From positions 1,178,001 to 1,242,000 of the forward strand of contig NC_010525.1 in the NCBI RefSeq assembly GCF_000019805.1: DNA of 64,000 bases, read 5' to 3'. This document shows positions 31,517-40,789 of the stretch, piece by piece (within the stretch, counting starts at the first letter, position 1; each line of letters starts with the position of its first letter). Position numbers and translations under genes: made by a program. A model generated the notes under the pieces. That model did not search any database, was not told the origin of the DNA, and worked only from the letters and a program-made list of their open reading frames with translations. Origin of the DNA: Pyrobaculum neutrophilum V24Sta (GTDB lineage: Archaea; Thermoproteota; Thermoprotei; Thermoproteales; Thermoproteaceae).

Positions 31517-31741
31517 CTATGCCTCCTTGGCCTCGACGAGCCGCCAGTAGGCGATCTTCCCCCTCTTCACCTCTTTAACCACGTTCTCCTTCTCCAAAAG
31601 CTTCAGTATGTAGAATATCTGGGAGTGGCTAAGCCCAGTGAGCTGGATCAGTCTGCTGGTCGTTAACTCTCCGTAGGTCTTAAGGTACTCAATGATCTGC
31701 TCCTTACGTTCAAACACCTTGTCAGTCTGCCTCCTCGGCAT
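31517..31741 (-). CDS. Small winged-helix DNA-binding protein
   Basis: 74 residues. KEQIIEYLKTYGELTTSRLIQLTGLSHSQIFYILKLLEKENVV (residues 13-55, shown to mark the helices) is a MarR/ArsR-like winged helix with a basic wing (KEVKRGKIAYWRL). It is likely a local transcription regulator. The upstream promoter is weak or unclear. Confidence 0.75.
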   Translation of the reverse strand: MPRRQTDKVFERKEQIIEYLKTYGELTTSRLIQLTGLSHSQIFYILKLLEKENVVKEVKRGKIAYWRLVEAKEA

Positions 31742-31817
31742 GTAGGATGGCGCCTCTGGGCTTTTTTCACTGCCGTTGAAAAAAAGTAATACCCTAACCG
31801 TCTCTGAGTATGGCCAC

Positions 31818-32873
31818 TCAATACTCGAAGAGCTTTATCATCTTGCGCATCTTGAGGTACTGGGCGTAGTCTACGTAGATCTTGTCGCGTAGCATCGCCT
31901 CGACGGTGGGCACAGCCGCGTTTTGTCTCTCCTTTATGAGGTCGGTGGCGGAGAAGACGTACGCGTTAGACCCAGCCCCGCTTCCAAACGTCACCACCAG
32001 TATCTTGTCGCCCGGCTTAGCTTGGTCCAACACCTTGGCGAACCCCATGAGCGCCGATGCGTTGTATGTGTTTCCAATGTGCGTCACCACTATCCCCGGC
32101 TTTACCTTTTCCATGGGTATATTAAGTGTCGAGGCCGCCCGTACGGGGAATCTCCCGTTTGGCTGATGGAACACCGCATATGCGAAGTCCGAGGGTTTGT
32201 ACCCGTACGCGGCCATCAGCCCCCTCGCGGCGTTGATCACGTGGCGGAAGTAGGCGGGTTCGCCGGTGAAGCCTTCGCCGTGCATGGGATACGGCGAGCC
32301 TTCCCTTCTCCAGAAGTCCGGCGTGTCTGAGGCGTAGGCGTACGCCGCCTCAAGCTCCGCAGCCACCCCCTCTCTGCCCACCACCAGAGCCACTCCGCCG
32401 CTACTAGCGGAGTACTCCAGGTGCTCCCCGGGCTCTCCCTGCGACGTGTCGGCGCCGACGGTCATGCCGTATTCCACCTTCCCCGACTCCACTAGCCCAA
32501 CCGCGGCCATCAACCCCTCGCTCCCGGCCTTACATGCAAACTCCATGTCGACCGCGAAGACGTTGTTGGAAAGGCCAAGCGCGTCGATTAAGATGGAGGA
32601 GATGGGCTTTACGGCGTATGGCTTAGACTCTGTGCCTACGTACACTGCCCCTATCCTTCTGGGGTCTAGGGTAGCCCTCCTCAGCGCCCTCCTGGCGGCC
32701 TCGACGGCTATTGTCACGGCGTCTTCGTCTATACCCTCAACGCTCTTCTCATCGACGAGGTATAGATCCACGATGCGGAGCGGGTCGTCGCCCCATATCC
32801 GCGCCACCTCCTCCGTCCTTATCCTGTACTTCGGTATATATGCCCCCCAGCTGACAACGCCGACGCGGCCCAT
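31818..32873 (-). CDS. 3-hydroxy-3-methylglutaryl-CoA synthase, archaeal type
   Basis: 351 residues from ATG 32873 (GTG 32879 overlapping the upstream stop is also possible). The nucleophilic Cys is in [11 protein letters not shown] (about residue 113), the acidic residue in [13 protein letters not shown], and His in [10 protein letters not shown]. It condenses acetyl-CoA with acetoacetyl-CoA. Archaeal HMG-CoA synthase is known to sit in a complex with a thiolase and a DUF35 protein, which are the two genes upstream here. Confidence 0.94.
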   Translation of the reverse strand: MGRVGVVSWGAYIPKYRIRTEEVARIWGDDPLRIVDLYLVDEKSVEGIDEDAVTIAVEAARRALRRATLDPRRIGAVYVGTESKPYAVKPISSILIDALGLSNNVFAVDMEFACKAGSEGLMAAVGLVESGKVEYGMTVGADTSQGEPGEHLEYSASSGGVALVVGREGVAAELEAAYAYASDTPDFWRREGSPYPMHGEGFTGEPAYFRHVINAARGLMAAYGYKPSDFAYAVFHQPNGRFPVRAASTLNIPMEKVKPGIVVTHIGNTYNASALMGFAKVLDQAKPGDKILVVTFGSGAGSNAYVFSATDLIKERQNAAVPTVEAMLRDKIYVDYAQYLKMRKMIKLFEY

Positions 32874-32875
32874 GG

Positions 32876-33274
32876 TCACTCTACCGGCCGGAACTTATAG
32901 CCGTACATCACAAGCCCATGTTTCCCGTCTACCACAACCCTCCGGAAGACCGTCTCCACCTTCGTGCCTGGGGTCAGCTTATTGGGCTGGGCGTCTATGA
33001 TCTGGCCGGTTACTCTTACGCCGTTTGCCAACTCCACGATGCCTATGATCAAGGGCTTCTGTTTGAGGAAGTCAGTCCCCACTTGGTAGAGCACGGTGAA
33101 CTCGACGAGTTTTCCCTCTCGCGGCAACTCCACGTTTTCCAGCTCTAGGGATCCACATCTACATCTAACCACGGGCGGGAAATACGTAGCGCCACATTTC
33201 TTACACCTCTTCGCGACGAGGCGGTAGTACTGGGGGATGTTCCTCCAGTAGATTGGGACAGACTCGTGTTTCAT
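32876..33274 (-). CDS. DUF35 zinc-ribbon/OB-fold scaffold of the thiolase-HMGCS complex
   Basis: 132 residues. The N-terminal helix [11 protein letters not shown] and zinc ribbon [18 protein letters not shown] are followed by an OB-fold ([13 protein letters not shown] onwards). DUF35 proteins bridge acetoacetyl-CoA thiolase and HMG-CoA synthase, channelling the CoA intermediate. TATAAAAGC about 25 nt before the ATG gives it a promoter in addition to any read-through from the thiolase gene. Confidence 0.92.
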   Translation of the reverse strand: MKHESVPIYWRNIPQYYRLVAKRCKKCGATYFPPVVRCRCGSLELENVELPREGKLVEFTVLYQVGTDFLKQKPLIIGIVELANGVRVTGQIIDAQPNKLTPGTKVETVFRRVVVDGKHGLVMYGYKFRPVE

Positions 33275-33308
33275 ACGTCGGCTTATAGCGTTTTGCTTTT
33301 ATACTTTG

Positions 33309-34415
33309 TCATAACGCGACTACTGCAACGGTCGAAAACCGATCAACACCTCCCATGCTGTGTATAACGCCGTAGCTTCCATCTACGCGTTTGAACTCCC
33401 TGCCGAGGAGTTGCCAAGCCACCTCCACCAGCTGGTAGACCCCCGTGGCGCCAAGCACGTTGCCCCTCGACTTAAGCCCCCCGCTGAGGTTTACCGGTAG
33501 AGCGCCGTCTTTCACGGCGGCTAAGGCGCCGCCCTTCTGCGCCATGCCTAGACCCTCCACCGCCAACACACCCAGTATGGAGAACGAGTCGTGGACTTCG
33601 GCTGTGGCGATGTCCCTAGGCGTGATCTTTGCCTTTTTAAAAGCCAGCTGCGATGCATCGCGCAGGCTGTATAAAACGTCGTAGTCCTCTCTTGCGTTAA
33701 ACGGCGTAGAGTTTGTGGAGGCGGATACCGACAAGAGGCGGGGTCCGTCTTTCCTGTTGTTACACAACACCGCCGCAGCCGCCCCATCGGCGAGAGGGCC
33801 TATGTCGTATAGACGTAGCGGCTCGCTTACAAGCTCGCTGTTTACCGCATCCTCTAGCTTGACCTGCCTCCTCAGGTAGGCATAGGGATTGCCAACGCCG
33901 TTATTGTGCATCAACAAAGCCCATTGCGCCAGATCTTCATACCTGTATTCATACTTCTTGAGATACATCTTCGCCATCAAGGCCGCTTGCGATAGGGGGG
34001 TAACGCCGAAGTACCTCTCGAAGTAGGTATCGACCACGGCAGCGTATATGTCCTGCTGTTGGTTTGACAACACGTCGTTGGGTTTATCTACGCCCACTAC
34101 CGCGACGCAGTTGTACTCCTCGGACTTGAGCAAACCATAGGCCATGGAAATGGCGGCGCCTCCGGAGCCGTCGCCGTTTTCGACCCTAAACGCCGGAGTT
34201 TTGTTAAGCCCAAGCGACTCAAGTATGTAGGAGCCGAGGAGCTGTTGCCTCTCGGCAAGTTCGGCGGTCGAGGAGGCCACCAACACGGCGTCTACGTCGA
34301 CTCCGGCGTCGCCTATGGCCTTTTCCAACACCTCGGCCGCCATGTCGTCTATGTTCTTGCCGTAGTGTCTGCCGACTGGGTGAAGCGCCGCGCCTACTAT
34401 ATATACGTCTTTCAT
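33309..34415 (-). CDS. Thiolase-family protein (acetoacetyl-CoA thiolase position) lacking the usual nucleophilic Cys
   Basis: 368 residues with thiolase architecture: an N-terminal VYIVGAALHPVGRHYG, HDSF near residue 270 and GVIHSMGGVDRF (catalytic His region) near the C-terminus. The nucleophile loop, normally CASG, reads VENGDGSGGAAISMAYG, with no Cys. As first gene before DUF35 and HMG-CoA synthase, its expected job is acetoacetyl-CoA formation. The missing Cys implies a different mechanism, a binding role, or a divergent subfamily. It is divergent from HMG-CoA reductase, with its own TATA box. Confidence 0.85.
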   Translation of the reverse strand: MKDVYIVGAALHPVGRHYGKNIDDMAAEVLEKAIGDAGVDVDAVLVASSTAELAERQQLLGSYILESLGLNKTPAFRVENGDGSGGAAISMAYGLLKSEEYNCVAVVGVDKPNDVLSNQQQDIYAAVVDTYFERYFGVTPLSQAALMAKMYLKKYEYRYEDLAQWALLMHNNGVGNPYAYLRRQVKLEDAVNSELVSEPLRLYDIGPLADGAAAAVLCNNRKDGPRLLSVSASTNSTPFNAREDYDVLYSLRDASQLAFKKAKITPRDIATAEVHDSFSILGVLAVEGLGMAQKGGALAAVKDGALPVNLSGGLKSRGNVLGATGVYQLVEVAWQLLGREFKRVDGSYGVIHSMGGVDRFSTVAVVAL

Positions 34416-34451
34416 CGAAGAGTTTTAAAGCCAAGATATTAAAAATTTCCA

Positions 34452-35639
34452 ATGGAAGTTAAGCTTCACGAGTTCGAGAAGATATACGGCGACGCCAACA
34501 AAGCCGCGGAGGCGCGCCGACAGTACCTGGAGAAGGTCACAGGCGTCAAGCTGGAGAACATCGGCAAGACCGTGATAGACCTAAACACGGTGGTGGGCCG
34601 CAACATAGAGAACGTGATTGGCGCGGTGCAGGTGCCGGTGGGGGTCGCGGGTCCTTTGTTAATCCACGGCGATTACGCCCGCGGCCAGTTCTACATCCCC
34701 TTGGCCACCACCGAGGGCGCTCTGGTGGCCTCGGTAAACAGAGGGGCTAAACTCATCACAGAGTCCGGCGGAGCTAGAGCGAAGGTTTTGAGAGACGGCA
34801 TGGCTAGAGCCCCGCTCTTCAGACTCCCCTCTCTCATAGACGCGGTGGAGTTCGTCCAGTGGATAAACCAGAACGTGGAAGAAATAAAGAAGGCCGCGGA
34901 GTCTACGACGAGCATAGGAAGGCTGAGGGAGATACAGCCATACGTCGTAGGCAACTACGTGTGGCTTAGGATGGTTTTCTTCACCGGCGACGCCATGGGC
35001 ATGAACATGGTCACCATAGCGTCAGACGCCGCCGCGAGATACATACAGGAGAGGTTTCCAAAGGCCAAGCTCGTGGCGTTAAGCGGAAACCTCTGCGTAG
35101 ACAAGAAGGCCAACGCGGTGAACTTCCTCCTGGGGAGGGGGAAGACTGTGGTTGCCGAGGCGGTTATCAAGAGGGAAATCCTCCAGAGGATGGGGGTCAC
35201 GCCTGAGGAGGTGCACGAGGTGAACATCAGGAAGAATCTGCTGGGCTCGGCGCTGGCGCACTCCTACGGCTTCAACGCACATTTCGCGAACATAGTCGCA
35301 GCGGTTTTCATCGCCACCGGCCAAGACGTAGCTCAGGTGGTCGAGTCCAGCATGGGCATCACGTCCACCGAGGCGAGGGAGGAGGGGCTCTACATCTCCG
35401 TCTTTCTACCAAGCCTGGAGGTGGGCACCGTCGGCGGCGGCACCAGACTGCCGACGCAGAGGGAGGCCCTGGAGCTACTCGGCGTCGCTGGCTCGGGAAA
35501 CCCGCCGGGCACCAACGCCCTCAAATTCGCCGAGATCATCGCGGCGGCGGTGCTCGCCGGCGAGGCAAATCTGCTCATCGCCCTAGCCCGGAACGAGCTG
35601 GCGTCGGCACACGAGAGACTTGGGAGAGCTAAGAGGTGA
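34452..35639 (+). CDS. HMG-CoA reductase
   Basis: 395 residues making mevalonate, the committed step to archaeal lipids. The catalytic residues are visible: Glu in ATTEGALVASVNRG, Lys in CVDKKANAVNF, Asp in ATGQDVAQV and His near the C-terminus in LASAHERLG. TTTTAAAG is 25 nt before the ATG. The promoter is interleaved with that of the divergent thiolase gene, so the whole upper pathway is likely co-regulated. Confidence 0.96.
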   Translation: MEVKLHEFEKIYGDANKAAEARRQYLEKVTGVKLENIGKTVIDLNTVVGRNIENVIGAVQVPVGVAGPLLIHGDYARGQFYIPLATTEGALVASVNRGAKLITESGGARAKVLRDGMARAPLFRLPSLIDAVEFVQWINQNVEEIKKAAESTTSIGRLREIQPYVVGNYVWLRMVFFTGDAMGMNMVTIASDAAARYIQERFPKAKLVALSGNLCVDKKANAVNFLLGRGKTVVAEAVIKREILQRMGVTPEEVHEVNIRKNLLGSALAHSYGFNAHFANIVAAVFIATGQDVAQVVESSMGITSTEAREEGLYISVFLPSLEVGTVGGGTRLPTQREALELLGVAGSGNPPGTNALKFAEIIAAAVLAGEANLLIALARNELASAHERLGRAKR

Positions 35640-36048
35640 GAGATTGGCTTATCTTGTGGGCGAACTGCCGTATCTTGGGAAGTAGGTTCTCTATGTGCCA
35701 AAGCGGGTTTACGAACACTATAAGCCACCCCCTCTTGTTTGGAAGCTCAAAAATGCCGACTTTGTAGTTCGCGTATTTCACCGTCACGTAGTTGAACTCG
35801 CCGAGGCTCTCGTCTTGGTTCTGCTTAATTATGTTTATTATCTCTATGAGGTTTGTAACCTGGCGCAACGTTTTCGCGGTCAAGGTGTTGGGCAGGTGAT
35901 GTATAAGAGGGACGCCTCGCTCGTCTAGGATAGTAACCCCGTGTATAGCCTCGTTTATTATCTCGGTTACTATCACCCTTTTCAAGTCCGTAGCCGCCGA
36001 GGTCTTGTTGTCCGTCTTATGCGGCGAAACGTAAATTACCACGAACAT
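35629..36048 (-). CDS. Hypothetical protein, possibly roadblock/LC7-like
   Basis: 139 residues. HGVTILDERGVPLIHHLP, NLIEIINIIKQNQDE, FNYVTVKYANYKVGIFELP and WLIVFVNP follow an alternating strand-helix order that resembles Roadblock/MglB domains, which bind small GTPases in archaea. No GTPase gene lies adjacent. The 3' end overlaps HMG-CoA reductase by 11 nt (convergent). The family assignment is tentative. Confidence 0.5.
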   Translation of the reverse strand: MFVVIYVSPHKTDNKTSAATDLKRVIVTEIINEAIHGVTILDERGVPLIHHLPNTLTAKTLRQVTNLIEIINIIKQNQDESLGEFNYVTVKYANYKVGIFELPNKRGWLIVFVNPLWHIENLLPKIRQFAHKISQSLTS

Positions 36049-36089
36049 ACGTGTACAAGCTGTTTAAAAGCTTTTATATGGCTGTGTGA

Positions 36090-36340
36090 AAAGGACGTCT
36101 TTTCCATCGACCCGGACCGTTTGTCTCCAGGCGGCCATAGCTGATCTTGACCCACGCCTAGGGACTTTCTCCTCGCCCACGCCGTCATGGGCATCCACGA
36201 TACCTCAGGCATGGGGCGGGGTGACCCTCCGCGGATGCTCTCCTTTCGAGCTGAGGTGGGAGCTGGGAGGCGGCTGTGCTGGACATGTACGCTGTTCTGC
36301 GTCTCCTTTTAGCCCATCCTCGCCCTAAAGGGCGGGGCTC
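36090..36340 (+). mobile_element. Probable remnant of an IS200/IS605-type element (3' end)
   Basis: A 341-nt gap without an intact gene. The right part carries CCTCGCCCTAAAGGGCGGGG (36317-36336), an 8-bp stem with a TAAA loop, very like the right-end hairpin of IS200/IS605 elements. The frame ending at the TAA within this hairpin reads AWGGVTLRG and then a degraded tail, resembling the C-terminus of crenarchaeal TnpB proteins. No TnpB catalytic motifs, TnpA or left end are present. Confidence 0.45.
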
Positions 36341-36389
36341 CAGTTTGTAATACGGCTAACGGTTTTTAACCACAAGCTACGACAGTTAT

Positions 36390-38954
36390 GTGGCCGAGTT
36401 TGAGGAGAACTTTGAGGAGTTTGAGGAGGAGGTTAAGGAGTACGAGGGGGAGGCCATAGAGGAGGGGAAGATAAAGGGCGTTGTGTCCAACTCTATCCCG
36501 CCGTCGATCGTGCTCTCTATAGTGTATGATGGAACCGAAGGGAAGGCGTTGGTCAAGCTCTACGACCCGGTTAACGACGTCGTCTACTACTGGTACGACA
36601 ACAGCGGACACAAGCCTTACCTAATAGCGATGAAGACCCCCGAGGAGCTGGTAGAAAAACACCCAGAGGTCTTACGTCACCCCGGCTTCAGCCACTTAGG
36701 GATAGAGGAGAAGTACGACGCGTTGCACGACCGCAAGGTCGTCGTTACGAAGGTATACGCCAAGGACCCACTGTCGGTTGGCGGGGGGAAAAACTCGCTT
36801 AGGGATATCATAGGCGAGACTTGGGAGTCGAGGATAAAGTACCACCATAGCTACCTCTTCGACAGGAACATCATCCCAGGGATGTGGTACCGGGCGAACG
36901 GCAACGGGCTTACGCCGCTGGAGATCGCGATACCCGAGGAGGTGAAGTCGTCGCTGGGCAACATATTCAAGTCTGAACACGCCAAGGTGGCCGAGGAGTG
37001 GATACCGCTTTTCCAAGCCCCAGTTCCACACATCAGAAGAGTGGCGATAGACGTGGAGATATACACGCCGCAGGAAAACAGAATCCCGGACCCCAAGGAG
37101 GCTGAGTACGAGGTTATCTCGGTAGCGCTTGTGGGGAGCGACGGCCTAAGACGCGTCTTGATGCTACGTAGGCCAGATGTCGAGGCGGAGCTAAGGTATA
37201 GGCCCGACTATGAGATAATGTTCTTCGACAGCGAATACGACCTGCTTAGGGAGGTTTTCAAAACCATCGTGCAGTACCCCATAGTTGTGACCTTCAACGG
37301 GGACAACTTCGACCTGCCGTATCTATACAACAGAGCCGTAGCCCTCGGTATACCGAAGGAGGAGGTGCCGATAGCCGTGAAGAGGGATTACGTCAGCGTG
37401 GCCCCCGGCGTCCACATAGATATGTTTAAGTTCTTCGCCATAAAGGCCGTAGAGGCCTACGCCTTCGGCGGCGTCTACAGAGGAGAGAGGGGGCTCGACG
37501 GGATAGCTTACGCGATACTCGGCGTGGGCAAGGTCGAGAGGCAGAAGAACGTATCTAGGATGGGGTACTGGGAGTTGGCCGAGTACAACTACAGAGACGC
37601 CTTGATCACCCTATACTTCACCTTGTACAACGGCGAGATGGTAATGAAGCTGATAATGTTGCTGTCCAGAATAGCCAAAATGCCCATAGAAGACATCACG
37701 AGATCCCAAGTCTCAGCGTGGATCCGAAACATGCTGTACTATGAACACAGAAGGAGGGGGTGGCTTATCCCCAACAAGGAGGATATCCTAAGGGAGAAGG
37801 GGTCTGTCCACACAAAGGCGATAATCAAGGGCAAGAAATACGCAGGCGCCGTTGTGTTGGATCCGCCGCTCGGCGTGTTTTTCAACGTCTACGTGTTAGA
37901 CTTCGCCTCTCTGTACCCCTCCATAATAAGCAAGTGGAACCTCTCCTACGAGACCGTGAACTGTAGACAAGACGCCGAGAGGCCTATACCCGAGCTACCC
38001 CATACCATATGCCGCGATAGGCCGGGGCTGACGAGTACCCTGGTGGGAATACTCAGAGACCTCAGAGTTCACGTGTATAAGAAGCTGGCTAAGAAGGCGC
38101 CTACGCCAGCCGAGCGGCAGCTCTACGACGTAGTCCAGAGCGCCATGAAGGTCTTCATAAACGCCTCATACGGCGTTTTCGGCGCCGAGACCTTCCCCCT
38201 CTACTGCCCGCCCGTGGCGGAGCTCACCACGGCGCTTGCTAGATACATAATGACGAGCACGGTGCTCAAGGCCATAGAGCTTGGCATGATCCCTGTCTAC
38301 GGAGATACAGACTCGCTATTTCTGTGGAACGTAACTGAGGACAAGATAAAGCGGCTTGTGCAATACGCCGAGGAGATAGGCATAGACATCGAGCTAGACA
38401 AGATCTACAAATTCGTCATGTTTAGCGGGAGGAAGAAGAACTACCTCGGCGTGACAAACGATGGAAGCGTCATAGTGAAGGGGATTGTGGCTAAGAAGCG
38501 CAATGCGCCGTTGTTTGTAAAAGAGCTAGTCGAAGAGATCATAGACAACCTAAAGAACATAAATAACGTAGATGATATGGTCAAGGTGAGAGATGTTGTA
38601 ATATCTATGGTGAAAGACACCGAGGCTAAGATCAGAGAGAAGAAGATCACCCTTGATAAACTCGGCATAAAGATGGTCTTAAGCAAAAACCTAGACGAGT
38701 ACACCAAGAACAAGCCGCAACACGTGAAAGCCGCCGAGCAGTTGGTCAAATACGGCATACCCGTGGGGAGGGGAGACGCCATTATATTGATAAAGACGAA
38801 GGACGCCGTCGGCGTTAAGCCCATACAGCTGGCACGCGTGGATGAAATAGACGAAAAGAAGTACATGGAATATGTAAGCACGTCCCTTGAACAGATCCTC
38901 GAGGCGATGGGGGTCTCGATAGAGGAACTACGGGGTGCTATGAAGCTACTCTAG
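36390..38954 (+). CDS. polB: Family B DNA polymerase, PolB1 type (main replicative polymerase)
   Basis: 854 residues with an acidic N-terminal tail. The exonuclease motif RRVAIDVEIYTP, FNGDNFDLPYL, and the polymerase motifs VLDFASLYPSI and YGDTDSLFL mark the B-family core, with a large insert-free palm. The length and sequence type match crenarchaeal PolB1, distinct from the PolB3 at 1.6 kb. Start GTG 36390, 23 nt after GTTTTTAACC. Its end overlaps the convergent acidic-tailed gene by 9 nt. Confidence 0.95.
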   Translation: MAEFEENFEEFEEEVKEYEGEAIEEGKIKGVVSNSIPPSIVLSIVYDGTEGKALVKLYDPVNDVVYYWYDNSGHKPYLIAMKTPEELVEKHPEVLRHPGFSHLGIEEKYDALHDRKVVVTKVYAKDPLSVGGGKNSLRDIIGETWESRIKYHHSYLFDRNIIPGMWYRANGNGLTPLEIAIPEEVKSSLGNIFKSEHAKVAEEWIPLFQAPVPHIRRVAIDVEIYTPQENRIPDPKEAEYEVISVALVGSDGLRRVLMLRRPDVEAELRYRPDYEIMFFDSEYDLLREVFKTIVQYPIVVTFNGDNFDLPYLYNRAVALGIPKEEVPIAVKRDYVSVAPGVHIDMFKFFAIKAVEAYAFGGVYRGERGLDGIAYAILGVGKVERQKNVSRMGYWELAEYNYRDALITLYFTLYNGEMVMKLIMLLSRIAKMPIEDITRSQVSAWIRNMLYYEHRRRGWLIPNKEDILREKGSVHTKAIIKGKKYAGAVVLDPPLGVFFNVYVLDFASLYPSIISKWNLSYETVNCRQDAERPIPELPHTICRDRPGLTSTLVGILRDLRVHVYKKLAKKAPTPAERQLYDVVQSAMKVFINASYGVFGAETFPLYCPPVAELTTALARYIMTSTVLKAIELGMIPVYGDTDSLFLWNVTEDKIKRLVQYAEEIGIDIELDKIYKFVMFSGRKKNYLGVTNDGSVIVKGIVAKKRNAPLFVKELVEEIIDNLKNINNVDDMVKVRDVVISMVKDTEAKIREKKITLDKLGIKMVLSKNLDEYTKNKPQHVKAAEQLVKYGIPVGRGDAIILIKTKDAVGVKPIQLARVDEIDEKKYMEYVSTSLEQILEAMGVSIEELRGAMKLL

Positions 38955-39353
38955 CTCCTCCTCTTCGGCGGTTAGATTCGTCACAACCCCCCTCAAAATC
39001 TCGTCGGTTGTGGCGTCGTCTATGTAGGGAAAGACCACCGTGGCGTCTCCCACCTGTAGATTCTCGCCGGCCCACTGGGCTCCGTGTACAATCTCGAAGA
39101 TGGGCAACGTCACCTCGACCTTGTCCTCTATCCTTTTTGGGGAGTACTTCCTCACCTTTTCCAGAAGCTCCCTCGGCAGAGGCGCCGGGTAGGAGACCGA
39201 GTAGAAGTCTCTTAAAACGATGAAATCCGACGCGGTGGGGTCCCAAGACTTCAACAACTCAGCCGCCACGTCTTTTACGGCATTGAACACGTCTTTGTTG
39301 ACCACCTCCTTGTTTAACACCGCGCCTTTGGAGATCTTGGCCACGACGCTCAC
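38946..39353 (-). CDS. Hypothetical protein with acidic C-terminal tail
   Basis: 135 residues from GTG 39353, chosen because TATTTAAAT (39374-39382) is 24 nt upstream. The upstream GTG 39365 would be too close. KEVVNKDVFNAVKDVAAELLKSW and VFPYIDDATTDEILRG are its main stretches, and it ends AEEEELE. No family recognised. In Sulfolobus, PolB1 has small acidic-tailed binding proteins; the location against polB1 makes that worth testing, but I see no sequence proof. Confidence 0.5.
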   Translation of the reverse strand: MSVVAKISKGAVLNKEVVNKDVFNAVKDVAAELLKSWDPTASDFIVLRDFYSVSYPAPLPRELLEKVRKYSPKRIEDKVEVTLPIFEIVHGAQWAGENLQVGDATVVFPYIDDATTDEILRGVVTNLTAEEEELE

Positions 39354-39383
39354 GACGTTGGCCACCTCTTGCTATTTAAATTT

Positions 39384-39944
39384 TCAGGAGCCTCTCAGGC
39401 CCGCCGCGATGCGGGCCATGCGGTAGACCGCGGCGATGTTGACTAGAGCTATATATAGATATAGCATGGGGCTCTGTAGTTGCGGCGCTACTTCCCCCGC
39501 CACCGCCGTCAGAAATAGGTACGCCACACGTTCTCCCCTTTCCATAAATCCGACCCCGCGCACCTCCAGCCCTAGGGATTCGCCACGGCATCTGGCGTAG
39601 CTTATGGCAAACGTCCCCAAGAGCCCTAGATAGAGAGCCAGCGGGTCGGCTTGGCGTAGGAAGTACAGGAGGTAGGCGGCGTCTGAGTACCTATCCATGA
39701 AAGAGTCTAGAAACGCCCCCCTCCTCGTGGCGACGCCTTTGCTTCTCGCCACCGCCCCGTCGAGGCCGTCTAGCAAGCCGGAGAGCAGTATATAGAGCCA
39801 CGGGGGGTGGCCGAAAAACAACACCAGCGGTACGCCGGCCCAGGCAACCAGGGCAGACAGAGCTGTTAAAACGTTTGGGCTCAGCGGTATGTACCTCCCT
39901 ACTCTGTCCATGTTTACATACCTCCTGAGCTTCTCAGAGACCAC
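39384..39944 (-). CDS. CDP-alcohol phosphatidyltransferase (archaetidylinositol-phosphate synthase-like)
   Basis: A 186-residue membrane enzyme. The catalytic signature D-G-x2-D-G-A-x-A-R-x8-G-x3-D-x3-D is present as DGLDGAVARSKGV then RRGAFLDSFMDRYSD. Several membrane helices follow. It transfers CDP-activated archaeol to an alcohol such as inositol phosphate, making polar lipid head groups. GTG 39944 has GATAATTAG about 26 nt upstream, overlapping the stop of the SPOUT gene. Confidence 0.92.
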   Translation of the reverse strand: MVSEKLRRYVNMDRVGRYIPLSPNVLTALSALVAWAGVPLVLFFGHPPWLYILLSGLLDGLDGAVARSKGVATRRGAFLDSFMDRYSDAAYLLYFLRQADPLALYLGLLGTFAISYARCRGESLGLEVRGVGFMERGERVAYLFLTAVAGEVAPQLQSPMLYLYIALVNIAAVYRMARIAAGLRGS

Positions 39945-39962
39945 GGCGGGCTGAGTCCACAG

Positions 39963-40454
39963 CTAATTATCTCTATCGAGCCTGAGCTTGGACAGCCTCC
40001 AGGCCACGTAGACTGCGGCTTGCCACGACATATACGGCGTAGGACCTAGGGAGATCCAGACCGCATGTTTTGCCAAAAACGCCTCGTCCTCGGAGGACAG
40101 CCCGTCGTGATCTCCGAAGACGTATAGGGCATCCCCCTCCAGAGGTACCTCCGAGATGTCCCGCCCCCTCTCGTGTAGGTAGTAGACGCGCCTGTAGCTG
40201 TTGACCACGGACCTTAGATCCGTCTTTAAGGCCTGCGTCGAAAGGAGCCACGACGCTATCTCGCGGCTCCGCCCTTTGTGGGGGGAGACGAGGTGGTATG
40301 TAGTGCCGTCGCAGAGCATGATGTAGACCTCCCGCGCGCCGCCTCTTAAGGCCTCTACGGCGAAGTCGATAAGTACGTCGAAGCGCCCCTTGACGAGGTT
40401 GTGTGGATCTATAGACCAGGGGCAGGCGACGTCGCTCTTTATTAAAAAGCTCAA
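39963..40454 (-). CDS. SPOUT-fold RNA methyltransferase-like protein (TrmY-related)
   Basis: 163 residues. The C-terminal YVFGDHDGLSSEDEAFL and VWISLGPTPYMSWQAAVYVAW fit the knotted SAM-binding end of SPOUT methyltransferases of the DUF358/TrmY group (N1-methylpseudouridine 54 in tRNA). The N-terminus differs from classical TrmY. The start is TTG 40454 overlapping the S26e stop (TTGA), so it is coupled to a ribosomal protein gene, consistent with RNA modification. Confidence 0.65.
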   Translation of the reverse strand: MSFLIKSDVACPWSIDPHNLVKGRFDVLIDFAVEALRGGAREVYIMLCDGTTYHLVSPHKGRSREIASWLLSTQALKTDLRSVVNSYRRVYYLHERGRDISEVPLEGDALYVFGDHDGLSSEDEAFLAKHAVWISLGPTPYMSWQAAVYVAWRLSKLRLDRDN

Positions 40455-40747
40455 ATGACCTGTTGCAGAGGTATCCTCTTCTTCCTCTCCTCCCTCGGCC
40501 GTACCTTTATGATTCCGAAGAACACGGCGCAGTTTATGCAGTACGTCTTTGTGACAAGGTAGCGGGATATGATGACTCCCTGCTTCTCAAGCTCCCTCGC
40601 CAGATCGGGCGGCACCGGGGAGTAGGGGACGGTTAGCCTAACGGATTTAGATCTAGGCGTTATTTTCCCACAGTTGTCGCAGTGGACGTATGGCTCCCTC
40701 CCCTTGTCGCCCTTCTTTCGACCTCTATTCTTCCTCTTTTTTGGCAC
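40451..40747 (-). CDS. rps26e: Small-subunit ribosomal protein S26e
   Basis: 98 residues. A basic N-terminus (KKRKNRGRKKGDKG) leads to the zinc site CDNCGKITPRSKSV and CINCAVFFGIIKVRPREERK of S26e. It binds near the mRNA exit of the 30S subunit. GTG 40747 has TTTTAAAAC 24 nt upstream. Confidence 0.94.
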   Translation of the reverse strand: MPKKRKNRGRKKGDKGREPYVHCDNCGKITPRSKSVRLTVPYSPVPPDLARELEKQGVIISRYLVTKTYCINCAVFFGIIKVRPREERKKRIPLQQVI

Positions 40748-40789
40748 AGCGCTACCATCTAAACCGTTTTAAAATTTTTCGCTTTGGGC

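Noticed and set aside
36086-36328. 80-codon ORF upstream of polB1 as an intact gene
   Set aside because: Only its end resembles a transposase C-terminus; there is no start-proximal domain, and it ends in the IS-type hairpin, so it is treated as a remnant.
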